From assembly GCA_009363875.1 (NCBI GenBank), contig CM018686.1, positions 10,540,001 to 10,604,000 on the forward strand: 64,000 nucleotides of DNA. The letters run 5' to 3'. Source of the stretch: Mikania micrantha. Lineage: Eukaryota; Streptophyta; Magnoliopsida; Asterales; Asteraceae. A program made the position numbers and the translations under genes. Each line of letters opens with the position of its first letter. The stretch's first letter is position 1. The notes beneath the pieces were generated by a model, which was not told the DNA's origin, searched no databases, and saw only the letters and a list, made by a program, of their open reading frames with translations. This document shows, in pieces, positions 1-11,499 of the stretch.

Positions 1-3000
1 AAGTCCTAGTCCAATAGCAATAACTTCTTAATTGACATGTTCGTCACCTGAGAAGTCATCCAAAAAGATCAAGTCAACACATGGTTGGTGAGTTCATATA
101 GTTTAGTATTCGAAAAGTAGTTTTGTAATCCTTTTTCGGTAAAAACCCTAACCTCATTAACTTCACATGTAATATCCAATTCAGTATACTTATATACAGG
201 GCATACGAAAGGGTCGAGCCTACAACCCGCCCAGACGCCATCCCACCACATACCAGCCGCCATCCCACCACATACAAAACCACATATGACATTGTTGTTA
301 ATGATAATTAAGCATTTTTACCCATCCTTCATTTACAACACACCATTGTTCTAACATACACAAGTGTTTGATAAACCCTCGGGTAACAACCTTAATCTCA
401 TTAACATCACATGTATTATCCAGATCGGTATGCTTATATATAGGGCATACGAAAGGGTCGAGCCTACAACCCGCCCAGACGCCATCCCACCACATACTAA
501 CCCGCATAGGACATTGTTGTTAATGATAATTAAGCATTTTACCCCTACCATCAACCCCTTAGTTCTTCGGTTCTTTGTTTCTGTAATTACAATTGGAAAT
601 CTCTATTGATTCCTTAAGTTCATCACACCAACATGATCAACCATAACATGTATAGAAACAATTCAATAAATGCTTAATTAAATAAATAAATAAACATTCA
701 ATAAAATCTAAGACCTAATGATTGGACCTTGGTCAACTCGAGTAGACTAGTCTAGCAATCAAGGTTCTTAGTAGTTAGGGGATTCTGTAAATATCATCAA
801 ACATAAGACCTACAAATCAAACAGTCTAGCTAGGACTTTTTGAAATGTAGGGTTTTTGTTTCGTACTTGATTCGTCTAGTTTCGTCCCTTGTTTCGTATA
901 GTTTTGTTGGCATATGTTATCTTTGATATTTCCCAGATTTACCTTTGTAAATGATTTGTTGATTCGTCTAGTCTCGTTGCAAGATGTACTTGATTCGTTG
1001 ATCATTGAATACTAGATTCGTTGAACAAATGTACTCTTGATTCGTTGATCGTCGAACACTTGGTTCATTGAACATTGAATATTAGTTTCATGAAAATTGT
1101 TTCGTTTGATTCGTTGAACTCACGCACTTGTTTCGTCAAAGTAGTTTCATTTGATTCGTTGAAATGTTTCGTTTAACTCAAATATCCACTTATATCATAA
1201 GTAGATAAGCTTAGTAAAACCTGCATAAAGATTTACCTAGACATGATCTAGGATATCATTCATACATGCAAAACATATAGAATTTAAAAGCATTTAAGTA
1301 AAATATAATCCAAAGAAAATAATTTACGCATGCTTCTCAGCCTCAAGTTTGAAAACAAAAATGTTTAGAAAAGGGGCAATGAACTCACCTATGTTGTTGT
1401 GCAAATGAATATCACAAAATGCGCGCTCGTTATTTGTAACTATGTATCTTCAGTTCCTGAGTTGCTTTAAGAGAATTCGAATACGATAAGCATGTATAAC
1501 AGTAGTCGTATCTAGGGTTTGGTCTCGGTGTGCAACTAAGTGTCCTAGATGCTACTGTGTTTCTAATATTTCATCTAACTAGTCTAACTTATTACCCGTT
1601 AATAACCCTTATCCCACAATTAATTATTACAAGTCTTTAATTACATATTTTAAGTCACTTCATTTAAGATCTTTAATAAACACATCTATTTAATCCAATT
1701 CAACTAAACATTTACTTAAAATCATTTAAATTGTTTAACAAAGCTTACAATTTAATTTCTTTTATTAAAAGCAAAATTTTTTTAAGAAAATAACATGATG
1801 GGCTTGGGTTAATCCAACTAGATCAACCTTGGCCCATTACTAGTGCTTGATTATTCGCTGATTCCTTGAGTAAATCTTTGTATAATTCATCCTTGATAGT
1901 TCAATAACTATCTAATGTAATTATATGTTTCCCTGAAATTGTCTAAGGGTCAAGTATTAATTGGGAGATCAACACTTTACCTTAGACTATGATCTTTGAT
2001 TCCCCATGTATTCCCAAGTGTTTTGAACCCAATAATATCACCACCCATGTTCGGATATTAATAAGGTTTTAAGAAGACTTTTGTTATTTTCACCCTTGTT
2101 CCTTATCATGTCGAATGAATTCGTAACATTAGTCATTCAAAAGAACTTAAACTCTTGATTTCGTGAATGAACCCTAATATTGATCCCATGCACTCACACA
2201 CACCCCCTCTTGATTATTCCCATGCATGAGTCAAGCACCCTAATCCGATCCATTTTTCGAGTAAGTCGGATGAGCTTGAGTCGAACGGGTTTGGGGCGAA
2301 TGGGTTGGGCCGACTGGTGGTTCAAGGCCGAAAGAGGTGGGTCAAGCGAATAACGGTGGCCGAATGGCCTGAGCCGGTTAACTCTTGGTTCGGCGAAGGA
2401 GGTTGGCCGAATGAGAAAATCAATCCGATCGAATGACTTTGGGCCGACCGAAGGAAGCCATTGAGCCGACCAAATGAACATTCGGCCGGCGAATGAATAT
2501 TGAGCCTGCGAACGAGTGGGCTGGCGAAAGAGCTGCTTCGGCTAAAGGCCTTTCGGCGAATGAGGTGTGTGTTTCGGCTAGGGCCATTCGGTCACCTGTG
2601 TGGGCCATTCGGCCGATCAAGACTTTCAATTCTCAACCAACAAATTCAAGAGCTAAGACCCACCATGGTTGTGTCACTTGTTTTTACAACATCCTAAGGT
2701 GTTTTGATAGTGTTTCCCTAAGGTTTAGTAGGATATTAGCCGAGAATGAGGTGGGTTCGAAATAGGGTTTTCAAAACCCTTAAACCGCAACAAAATCTTT
2801 ATTTTTACCTCGATTTGGCTGGTTAAAAACGCAGATCCCTTCTACTTCTACGATCTACAAATTGTGATGGTTGTTTTGACACCAAAATGGCTCGATTTCG
2901 TGAAGATTTGGGGAAGAAATCTTAGAGAGAGAGACTGGAGAGATTTTAGAGAGAGAGCTTCGAATTTTCTAGAGAGAGAGGCTGGTTGGTGGTGGTGGGT

Positions 3001-3708
3001 GAGGCCTTGAATGCCTCATTAAATGAGGTGAAAATACCCGCGTTCGTTTGGGTTCGTTCGGTTTCGCTCGGTTTCGCGTTAAACATTGGTTCTTCGTCGT
3101 TTTCGTAACAAAACGACTCGGTTTTAAAAATAGAATTTATAAAATTATTTTAGGTTGTGATTCCTAATAAATTAACTAAATATCTTCTGTTTATTTTAAA
3201 TTTTCAGAACTAATTACTTTACGGTTTAAAATCGAATCGTACGGTCGTCGCGCGTATTCGTTCGAATCGTCACCCGTACGAACACGGCGGTAACTATACT
3301 TTTCAATATTGTTTTCTAATTATTGGATATCATTCAGAACGTTAAACTTTCATATTTATTCGTACAGAGCGTCACCTATACGAATAATCTGTCAGTTTAG
3401 CATTCACGTAACGACATCCGTTGTTATTTCATTCTGTAAGTCCTCACATAAGTTTATACATATTAGAATCCTAACAATTAATCACATGATGGTTCTGTAT
3501 TGCCAGATAATTATCTGACTCAAGAACCCTAGTTCTGAACTTTGTTTTCCTGAAATGATTCTGATTTTGACCTTTGATAACATGAAATGTCAATGAAACA
3601 TGATATGAATATGAAAACACACTGTAATACATATAGTTCGTACCTGACTACTGTTCACATTACTGTTGAGATTACTGTTCCGGTGACGTTTTCGGCACTG
3701 ATGTTACA
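1..3708 (-). repeat. Element A 3' LTR (left part outside window)
   Basis: The segment is collinear and nearly identical with 40593-43830. It ends TGTTACA at 3708, next to a polypurine tract. About 303 bp of the LTR lie outside the window. It contains a degenerate direct duplication with an offset of about 244 bp (145-247 and 389-497), a cluster of TTCGTTGA-like motifs at about 840-1180, and a stretch dense in GGCCGAA/TTCGGCC motifs at about 2290-2620. It retains a 464-bp block (about 1046-1509) that is missing from the other LTR. Confidence 0.9.
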
Positions 3709-3720
3709 GTCTCCCCTTGT
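3709..3720 (-). other. Polypurine tract of element A
   Basis: Read on the minus strand the bases are purine-rich (ACAAGGGGAGAC) and directly abut the LTR start TGTAACATC. This is the expected plus-strand primer position of an LTR retrotransposon. Confidence 0.75.
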
Positions 3721-3742
3721 TAGAGAAATTTCGTCCCGAAAT

Positions 3743-4938
3743 TTAAGAATTGTTATCAGGTACGTCTTCCTTTGTAAACAGTTGGGGATACTTTGACTTC
3801 ATGTGATATTCGCGTTCCCAAGTAAACTCAGGTCCGCGCTTTGAGTTCCAACGAACCTTTACGATCGAAATACGGCTTCGCCTTAGTTGCTTAACTTTGC
3901 GATCCATGATCTCTAAAGGTTCTTCGATAGAGTGTAACTGTTCATCCTCTTGAATTTCTTCAATCGAGATGACAAGTGATTTGTCAGCAAGGCATTTTTT
4001 CAAGTTCGAGACGTGAAACACGTCGTGCACACCATTGTGTTCATCCAGTAATCTCAGTCTATACGCCACGAGACCAATGCGTTTGATGATTTCGAACGGT
4101 CCCACGTATCGTGGTGCTAACTTGCCTTTCTTTCCAAAACGTACCACACCTTTCCATGGGGAAACCTTTAACATGACACGGTCTCCCACTTGGAATTCCA
4201 ACGGCTTGCGCCATTTGTCGGCGTAACTCTTTTTTCGGCTTCGGGTTGCTTGTAGTTTTCGCTGTATTTGGGCAATCTTGTCAATGGTTTCTTGAATAAT
4301 TTCTGGCCAGTTATGCGGTTATCTCCTACTTCAGTCCAATAGATCGGTGATCGACATTTTCGACCATACAAAGCCTCGAATGGTGCGCATCCGATGCTAC
4401 CATGATAACTGTTGTTGTAAGAGAATTCAATTAGTGGTAAATGAGAATCCCAATTCCCACCAAAATCCAACACACAGGTTCTCAACATGTCCTCCAGGGT
4501 CTGAATTGTACGTTCGCTTTGACCGTCCGTTTGTGGATGGTAAGCTGTACTCAGATTTAACTGCGTCCCCAAAGATTTCTGCAATGATTGCCAGAACCTT
4601 GAAGTAAATTTGCTGTCTCTATCGGAAATAATAGACAATGGCACACCGTGGCGTACCACTATCTCGTTGATGTACAGTCTTGCCAGTCTATCCATCGTGA
4701 AAGTCTCACTCATTGGCAAGAAGTGAGCAGATTTTGTGAAACGATCGATGATAACCCAAATCGTATCTTGACCATTGGAAGTGCTGGTTAGCTTGGTAAT
4801 GAAGTCCATAGCTATTTGTTCCCACTTCCAAAGCGGAATCTCAGGCTGTTCCAGTAAACCAGACGGTCTTTGGTGTTCCGCCTTTACCTTCGCACATGTA
4901 AGACATCGACCGACGTATTCGGCTATGTCCTTCTTCAT
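3743..4938 (-). pseudogene. Element A integrase and chromodomain-like tail (broken)
   Basis: On the minus strand, 4938-4168 encodes the integrase core: the second half of the HHCC zinc region (CLTCAKVKAEHQ), a DFITKL motif with the first catalytic Asp, SDRDSKF with the second Asp, and HPQTDGQSERT leading to the catalytic Glu. After a frame change, 4201-3743 encodes the GDRVMLKVSPWKG segment and a chromodomain-like C terminus with FHVSNLKKCL and TWERE, as in Tekay elements. Upstream, at about 4947, a TGA replaces one Trp of the conserved FYWWPGM motif. The protein would insert retroviral cDNA into chromatin; this copy is inactive. Confidence 0.88.
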
Positions 4939-5166
4939 TCCCGGCCATCAATAAAATCCACGCAAGTCTTGGTACATTTTATCAGCGCCTGGATGAACAG
5001 AGTATTTAGTCTTGTGTGCTTCATCAAAGATAAGTCTTCTTAATTCATCTACCGCAGGAATCCATACACGATCCTTATAGTAAATGATTCCATCAGGCTT
5101 CGTGTCAAATTGTTTCTCTGCTCCACAGTCAAGTTCCTTCTTCAGGTTTCCTCGATCAAGTGATTC

Positions 5167-5730
5167 TTATTGTGCTTGAATTATCTTGTCTCGTAAGCTC
5201 GTCCGCACGATCATTCCCATTGCTCTAACGCGTAAGGGTTTGACTCGTTCTTTCCGGCTTAAGGCATCAGCTGCTAAGTTCGCCTTTCCCGGATGGTACT
5301 TGATCACACAATCGTAATCATTCAGAAGTTCAACCCAACGACGCTGTCGCATGTTAAGCTCCTTCTAATCAAAGATGTGTTGCAGACTTTTGTGATCGGT
5401 AAATATGGTACATTTAGTGCCATATAAGTAATGTCTCCAAATCTTCAATGCGAAGATTACAGCTCCTAGTTCAAGATCATGAGTAGTGTAGTTCTTCTCA
5501 TGAACCTTTAACTGTCTCGATGCATAAGCGATAACTTTGTCCCGTTGCATCAGCACGCAACCAAGTCCCTGATGGGAGGCATCACAATAAACGACAAAGT
5601 CATCGCAGCCTTCTGGGAGAGATAGAATTGGAACATCACATAATTTCTGTTTCAATGTCTGGATAGCATCTTCTTGTTTCTGCTCCCAGACGAACGGTTC
5701 ACTTTTCTGAGTTAGCTTAGTGAGAGGCAA
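5167..5730 (-). pseudogene. Element A RNase H region (broken)
   Basis: The segment 5730-5365 encodes the gypsy RNase H core, with YCDASHQGLGCVLMQ, YASRQLKVHEKNY, THDLELGAVIFALK and FTDHKSLQHIFD. A stop at about 5362-5364 replaces the Gln of a DQK motif (CAG to TAG). The frame then continues through MRQRRWVELLNDYD and PGKANLAADALSRK. RNase H degrades the RNA strand of the hybrid during reverse transcription. The single nonsense codon shows decay after insertion. Confidence 0.85.
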
Positions 5731-5949
5731 AGCTATCTTAGAAAAGTTTGAGATAAACCTTCTATAATAACCTGCCAGTCCCAGAAAAGACCGTATCTCC
5801 GTCGGTGTCTTCGAAGTATCCCAGTTCTTTATCGCCTCGATCTTGGCTAGATCTACGTGTATTCCCTCGCTGTTGACTACATGACCCAGAAATTGAACTC
5901 CTCTTAGCCAGAATTCACATTTAGAAAATTTGGCATAGAGTTTCTTTTC

Positions 5950-6447
5950 CTACAATAGCTCCAAGATCTTCCTGAGACGTTGCTCGTGCTCTGCTCTGCT
6001 CTTAGAATAAATCAGTATGTCATCAATAAAGACAATAACAAACTGATCTAAGTACGGTTTGCACACTCGGTTCATGAGGTCCATGAAAACCGCTGGTGCA
6101 TTCGTCAATCCGAAGGGCATCACCATGAATTCATAATGCCTGTATCCGGTTCGGAACGCCGTCTTCAGTATGTCTTCGTCTTGAACTCTAAGCTGATGAT
6201 ACCCGGACCGTAGATAGATCTTCGAGAAATACTGAGCTCCTTGCAACTGATCAAACAAGTTATCAATCCTCGGCAATGGATACCGATTCTTGATAGTCAA
6301 CTTGTTCAACTCTCGATAGTCGATGCACATTTGAAACGATCCATCTTTCTTCTTCACGAACAAGACCGGAGCTCCCAAAGGTGAGTAGCTCGGTCTGATG
6401 AAACCTTTATCCAGTAACTCCAGTAACTGATTCGACAATTCCTGCAT
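5950..6447 (-). pseudogene. Element A reverse transcriptase (fragment)
   Basis: The minus-strand translation carries the gypsy RT core: LLDKGFIRPSYSPLGAP, a YRELN block, PLPRIDNLFDQLQGA, SGYHQLR, MPFGLTNAPAVFMDLM and the catalytic block VIVFIDDILIYSK with the FIDD variant of the YxDD motif. The ORF starts right after a stop at about 6448 and ends at a stop near the thumb domain. The thumb continues degenerate at 5731-5949 (a YAKFSKCEFWL-like segment). It is inactive because of stops on both sides. Confidence 0.88.
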
Positions 6448-7083
6448 CTATGAAGGTGCTAACCTGTAAGGAGATTTAGCAACAGGTGTTGCTCCCGGAG
6501 CTAAGTCAATACGAAACTCTACCGGTCGTACAGGTGGCAAGCGTGGTAAATCTTCAGGAAATACTTCCAGATACTCTTTCACTACCGGTACGTCCTGTAT
6601 CTTCTTCTTGTCTTTCTCCTTTTCCACCACATGAGCCAAGAAAGCTACACACTGCTTCTGCAAACACTTATGCGCCTTTATGCAAGAAATGATTTTGACA
6701 CTTTGTTTTGCTTGATCCCCTTTGACTTCCAATACCCGATCATCCGGCAATGGAACGCGAAGCAGCTTTTTAGAACGGATGACTTCCACCTGGTTAGAAG
6801 AAAGCCAATCCATTCCAACAATGATATCAAAACTACCCAACTCCATCGGTATCAAATCGATGGTAAATGTGTGACCGTTAAGTGTCAATGGGCAGTTCCT
6901 GTATATTGTACTAACTGTAATATGTTTCCCGTTAGCTACCTCTATGATGTAAGGGGAATCTAACTGTTCCTTTATAGAATCTAATTGGCATGCAAAATTG
7001 GTAGAGATAAAACTCTGATCCGCACCAGTGTCAAATAGAACAGATGCATAAAAGTCATGTAAGAGAAATGTACCAGTGGCCAC
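6448..7083 (-). pseudogene. Element A aspartic protease and linker to RT
   Basis: The retropepsin active site is visible as VLFDTGADQSFIS, and the second conserved block as IVGMDWLSSNQ. The C-terminal part (VFPEDLPRLPPVRPVEFRID, then KSPYRLAPS) is the linker that precedes gypsy RT. The protease would mature the Gag-Pol polyprotein inside the virus-like particle. The frame ends at a stop just before the RT block. Confidence 0.85.
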
Positions 7084-7270
7084 GTTCGGGTCTTGGCGTG
7101 CAGCTGGTGCTCCGATAGCGAAGGCTCTTCCACGGGGTGCCTGAACTGCCTGTTGTGCCTTTTTCAGGCAGTTCTTTGCAAAGTGGCCCTGTTAGCCACA
7201 GTTAAAGCATCCACCGTTGTTCTGATTAGCTGGTGGAGGGAGAGCCAAAGTAGCATTGTTGACTGCTTGG

Positions 7271-7783
7271 TTAGGTCATCCAGCAGTGTTGAACCCAATG
7301 ACGCTTTCGTCCACATCCCGTGCATTGCTTGCAGGGAGTGTTAGCAGCATGATGATATTGACACTTGGCACACAGAGGAAATGTGCCAGTGTAGGGTCTT
7401 CGGTTAGGGTTTTGTGGTGCAGCTTCTACTTGTTGGAGAGGTGTGGCCACCGTGTAGTTCTTGATGACCTTTTGTTTCTTCTTGGGATGGTGGTCAGGTT
7501 TATTGGACAACTCTTCCTTGTTCTTGCCGGTGTCGGTCTCTATCTTCAGAACACCAAAGGCTACAATCAGATCCGTGAGTTTCCCCGACAAACTCACAGC
7601 AGACTCCACTGTGACAGGATTTGTAGCAACCACCAATCCTTGTATGCATGCAGGTAGCCCGCATACAAACCTGTCAATTAGCTTCTCCAGAGTCGGTACC
7701 ATATCCGGCACCAAAGCAACCAACTCGTGATAACGAGTGGTGTATCCCATGTGGTCTGCCCCTTTCATCACATGGTTAGACAA
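7271..7783 (-). pseudogene. Element A gag, C-terminal part with zinc knuckle
   Basis: The translation shows the end of the retrotransposon gag domain (KLIDRFVCGLPACIQGLV) and a Cys/His cluster near the C terminus: CAKCQYHH, then CKQCTGCGRKRHWVQHC. It begins exactly at the left border of element B. The upstream half lies at 39533-40114. Joining across the insertion and removing one 5-bp target duplication restores collinearity, which confirms that B landed inside gag. Confidence 0.8.
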
Positions 7784-8245
7784 TGTAACAACCGAAAAAA
7801 AAAATTTAGCAACCTAATAATAAACGTGCAAAATTTCGGGAACCGTTTATGTTCAAAATTTATATAAACGTTCGTAAAGTAATTATGATCAAAAGGATAT
7901 AAATGATAAAAATATCTGATAATGTATGGACACGTTATAAAGCCTATTAATAACGTGCAGAATTTCTGTGACCGTTTGGGTTTGAAATTTTTATGAACAA
8001 TCCTGAAGTAATTAAGATCACATTAATATAAGCCAGACCGTTATACGATAATGTATGAACAAGATATAAGCTCGTGAATATTAAAATATATTATTTTTGA
8101 CCCTGCTCCGTTTTCAACGAAACCAGGGTAGAAATGTAGAGAATAATTAGTAGATTTCAGCGGCATATTCGAAAGTTTTTTAAACATCAGATGCAAAAAG
8201 TTATAAGAGAAAAACAAGATTTAAGCTAAATTAATTACAATAATA

Positions 8246-8284
<39 letters not shown>

Positions 8285-8397
8285 TAAATAATCAAACTAA
8301 CATGTGACAAATTCAATTCAATTGTTTGAAAACAATACGTCGGACATTTCGAACCACATATATATTTTTCTTTCTTAATAACGAAGGAATCTTCGTC

Positions 8398-8406
8398 TAT
8401 AAATAG
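8398..8406 (+). promoter_or_regulatory. TATA box of element B 5' LTR
   Basis: TATAAATAG lies about 615 bp into the LTR and is preserved in the 3' LTR copy (about 15810). It is a good plant TATA box. Transcription would start some 30 bp downstream, placing the hairpin array of this LTR in the RNA leader. Confidence 0.55.
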
Positions 8407-9384
8407 ATGAATGTCGATGATCAAATTTTCATTTTTCTTAAGTAACAAAACTCTGTCAAAATACCCTCCTAAAACCCTTGAGCGAGTACGGTAGTTACTA
8501 GAATTTCGTTCAAAGATTGATAAGCGAGCATTGGTACAAGCTACTTTGAGGTAACCACCTATTATACTCTTATTTTAAAATAATTATTTAATTAGTATGG
8601 TCGAGATATTGTTTGTTTAAAACCTCACTAATATTATGCGAGGAGGCTATTTTCAATATTTTTGTAAAACACGGAGTTTGCAGAGATGCTGCCCAAATAT
8701 TTTATAAAAATATATATTTATAAGACGAGGTTCTGTCCAATTTAAAACTATAAAATAAAGTTTTATAAGTCGAAATTCTGCCCAAGTATTTTTAAAAAAA
8801 ACCGAAAAGCATAAGCCGTTATGCTGTCCAATTAAAGAGTCGAGTCAATACCTGAAAATATAAAGATACGTTAAGTAATCCCATTAGGTACTGATGTTAT
8901 TAGGAAGTTGGCGGTTACATAAGATAAGAATTGATGAGCTAAAATTGTACGATAGAAACATAGATCAGGTGAGTTCTATGAGCCCAGTTTACTATTTTAA
9001 ATATTTTGGGCTGATGTGAATGTTATATTGATAATGTTTTGATATATATGATGTTACAGTGATGCCGGGATGTTTCCCGTTTATAACAATGTTAAGCCGG
9101 GATAATGCGGAATTTTATATACGTATTCTTTTAGAATATAAAAGAGGCAACCCGAATTATTGTTTTGAAAATACGTTTACAGAAAGAGTTTTCAAGAGGT
9201 ATAAATCTCATATACTAATAAAGACATGGTCCTGGTATACCGAAGGTGTGTAGTCTTATGCTCCTTCGATATAACAGGATAATGCCGGTATATAGGTTGA
9301 GATAAAGACGTTGTTTAAAAAAAAAAGAGAGTTCTTGCACTATGGTGCTGATTATAAAGTTTTTTTAAAAAGAAATTTTTAAAG

Positions 9385-9590
9385 CACCCTTGGGTGATTA
9401 AAGATTTTAGTAGCACCTTCAGGTGAACAGAGTTACCTTCGGGTAAAAGAATTACCTTCGGGTAAAACAGAGTTACCTTCGGGTAAAAGAGTTACCTTCG
9501 GGTAAAACAGAGTTACCTTCGGGTAAAAGAGTTACCATCGGGTAAAACAGAGTTACCTTCGGGTAAAACAGAGTGCCTTCGGATGAACAG
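9385..9590 (+). repeat. Tandem mini-hairpin array in element B LTR
   Basis: Seven copies of a unit of 19-21 bp contain TTACCTTCGGGTAA or a near variant. Each can fold as a 5-bp stem TTACC/GGTAA closed on a TTCG loop (in RNA, a C(UUCG)G tetraloop). The array is bracketed by related dyads, CACCCTTGGGTG and CACCTTCAGGTG on the left and TGCCTTCGGATG on the right. The 3' LTR copy (about 38905-39090) has six central units, two of them altered, so copy number differs between the LTRs. Confidence 0.8.
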
Positions 9591-10026
9591 ATTTTTTAAC
9601 AGATGTTATTGATATAATATGATACATGTATATCGATGTATGCTTTTGTGAAATGCTTTTGAAATATATTGTTTGAAATTAAAGATGTTTATTAAACTTA
9701 GAACTCATCAGCTTAAGCTGACAACTTTTAACATGCACATCAGGTAGAGATGGTGAAGCCTCAGCTAGTCGAGGCAAGAAACAGTTGGCATAGGTGACCC
9801 TGGATTGATACTGGCTGCAGGTTTTGAGAAGAGTGGCATAGATGTAAATTTTGTAAAATAAAAAAAAAATAAAAATAAATAAAAATGGTTGTGTGACATA
9901 TATGTAATCGGGTTTACTTATGTATAATATGTTTTATTTCCGTTGTGATTGAATTATATCTATTTTATCATTGTGCTTATGAGTAAATCCGACAAAGTGA
10001 CGTGTCTCGGGAGACGGGGCGTTACA

Positions 10027-10040
10027 AGTTGGTATCAGAG
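10027..10040 (+). other. Primer binding site of element B
   Basis: TTGGTATCAGAGC follows the 5' LTR directly. It is complementary to the 3' end of plant initiator methionine tRNA, the usual primer for gypsy and copia reverse transcription in plants. Confidence 0.85.
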
Positions 10041-10464
10041 CACTGGTTTAAGAGATTTAGGTACTCAAGCGGTAACTAAACTTAAACTAGGACTCTAGAA
10101 GAATAGAGGAATGCCAGTCAAAGCAGCCGCATGCCAGCCACAGAGAATACATCAAGCATATAACGAATGAAACTTTTGACACATGCGTAAATGCTAAAAA
10201 TCAATTGCAATTAGCTACTGCAATTGAGGTTTGACATTTGCAAATAATGCTAAAGTTTGATTCGTTATTTGTAAAGGTGTTGTAAGTTAAGGGTTAAGGT
10301 TGGATATTTAATATAAACATGATAGAATGTAAACTGGAAGATGATGTCATAGTAAATAAGTAATTACATCCTAGGTTCTGTAATTGATTATTTATTATAC
10401 ATTCAAACTCTGGGATTACTACTTATCATACAAATATTGATTTATCCTATACCTTAATTGTAGG
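10041..10464 (+). other. Untranslated leader of element B
   Basis: About 420 bp lie between the primer binding site and the first gag ATG. The leader is AT-rich and has no ORF of note. I see only weak repeats of a CAATTGC-type motif near 10200. Confidence 0.5.
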
Positions 10465-11495
10465 ATGGCCAATATAGAACATGCTCTACATGAAAATATC
10501 GATCGTGATACCGATAGACCCCTAATTAGAAGAGAAAGTACTCGATTAAATCCAAATTTGGAAGATGAAGTACACATTGAAACGAGTGAAAATTCTCATG
10601 AGAATGACGGAGCCAATGATCAACCAGATCAAATGGAAGCAAACTTTGTAAGAATTCTTAAAGCGGCAATACTAGAAATTGCTGCAGAAATGCGTCGACA
10701 AGAGAAGGATAGTAATGGTAATCATTCTGGCGCTGACAACAATACGAGAATAGAGACAGGTGCAGCTATGGGAAATGGAGCTACTCAAATTGTCGTACCA
10801 CTCACTACGGTTAGACAAGAAGATAAAAAGAAAGGGTGCGACTATAAGATCTTCAAGAGTTGTAACCCTCCTTCATTTGATGGAAAGAAAGATGCAGTGA
10901 CAGCACACTAGTGGCTTCGGGAGATGGAGTCAGTAATTAAAATTAGTGAGTGCAATGATAGTCAGAAAGTCAAGTTTGCAGCTCATTCCTTTGTATCTGA
11001 AGCTTTGTTTTGGTGGGACACAATTCAGCAAGCGATGAGGGAGCCTGCGGTAGAAGCATTAAGTTGGGAAAGTTTCAAGCGTTTAGTGTTAGCAAAATTT
11101 TGTCCAAAGTTTGTTATATATAAGATGGAGAAGGATTTCATGAATCTAGAGGTCGGTACTATGACTCATGAAGAATACACGACTAAGTTTAATGAGATGT
11201 CCTGATTTGTACCTCACTTGGTAACACCAGAGGAATCCCGAATCAAACGTTATATTCAGGGGTTTTCGTCGGATGGAGAAGGATTTCATGAATCTAGAGG
11301 TCGGTACTATGACTCATGAAGAATACACGACTAAGTTTAATGAGATGTCCTGACTTGTACCTCACTTGTAACACCAGAGGAATCCCGAATCAAACGTTAT
11401 ATTCAGGGTTTTCCGTCGGATGTAAGGAGATTAGTTAAAGGTTCTGCACCAGGAACCTATCAGTCTGCAGTAGAGCTTACAGCAGAATTATTCGA
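10465..11495 (+). pseudogene. Element B gag (broken, internal duplication)
   Basis: The ORF starts at ATG 10465 and runs 148 codons to a TAG at 10909-10911 where a Gln (CAG) is likely ancestral (before WLREME). The frame continues with the capsid-like segment (AAHSFVSEALFWWDTI, SWESFKRLVLAKFCPK, TMTHEEYTTKFNEM) to a TGA at 11203-11205, probably from CGA. A 148-bp tandem duplication then repeats this stretch together with the TGA and shifts the frame. Gag would form the particle that packages element RNA. This copy cannot make a complete protein. Confidence 0.82.
11124..11418 (+). repeat. 148-bp tandem duplication in element B gag
   Basis: Unit 1 (11124-11271) and unit 2 (11272-11418) are nearly identical. 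They differ by a C/T change after the shared TGA and by a few single-base indels. The junction falls at a GTCGGATG microhomology. Confidence 0.9.
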
Positions 11496-11499
11496 AGAA

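Larger units (their letters stand above)
7784..10026 (+). repeat. Element B 5' LTR
   Basis: It is a 2243-bp LTR with TGTAAC...GTTACA termini, followed directly by a Met-type primer binding site. It is collinear with 15208-16482 plus 38590-39527, with scattered substitutions and small length differences. It contains a TATAAATAG box at 8398, an imperfect TAA/AATAAT microsatellite at about 8237-8290 and a tandem hairpin array at 9385-9590. Confidence 0.92.

Noticed and set aside
8221..8448. Minus-strand ORF ending in a poly-Tyr run (also 15645-15860)
   Set aside because: It is LTR sequence of element B. The Tyr run is the TAA/AAT microsatellite read in reverse.
9420..9590. CRISPR-like array (regular repeats near 20 bp)
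   Set aside because: Spacers are only 5-7 bp and nearly constant, the host is a plant, and the array lies in an LTR. It is a tandem hairpin repeat.
10027..10040. tRNA gene suggested by TGGTATCAGAGC
   Set aside because: It is only the 12-18 bases complementary to initiator tRNA-Met, next to an LTR in all four elements. It is a primer binding site; no tRNA cloverleaf surrounds it.
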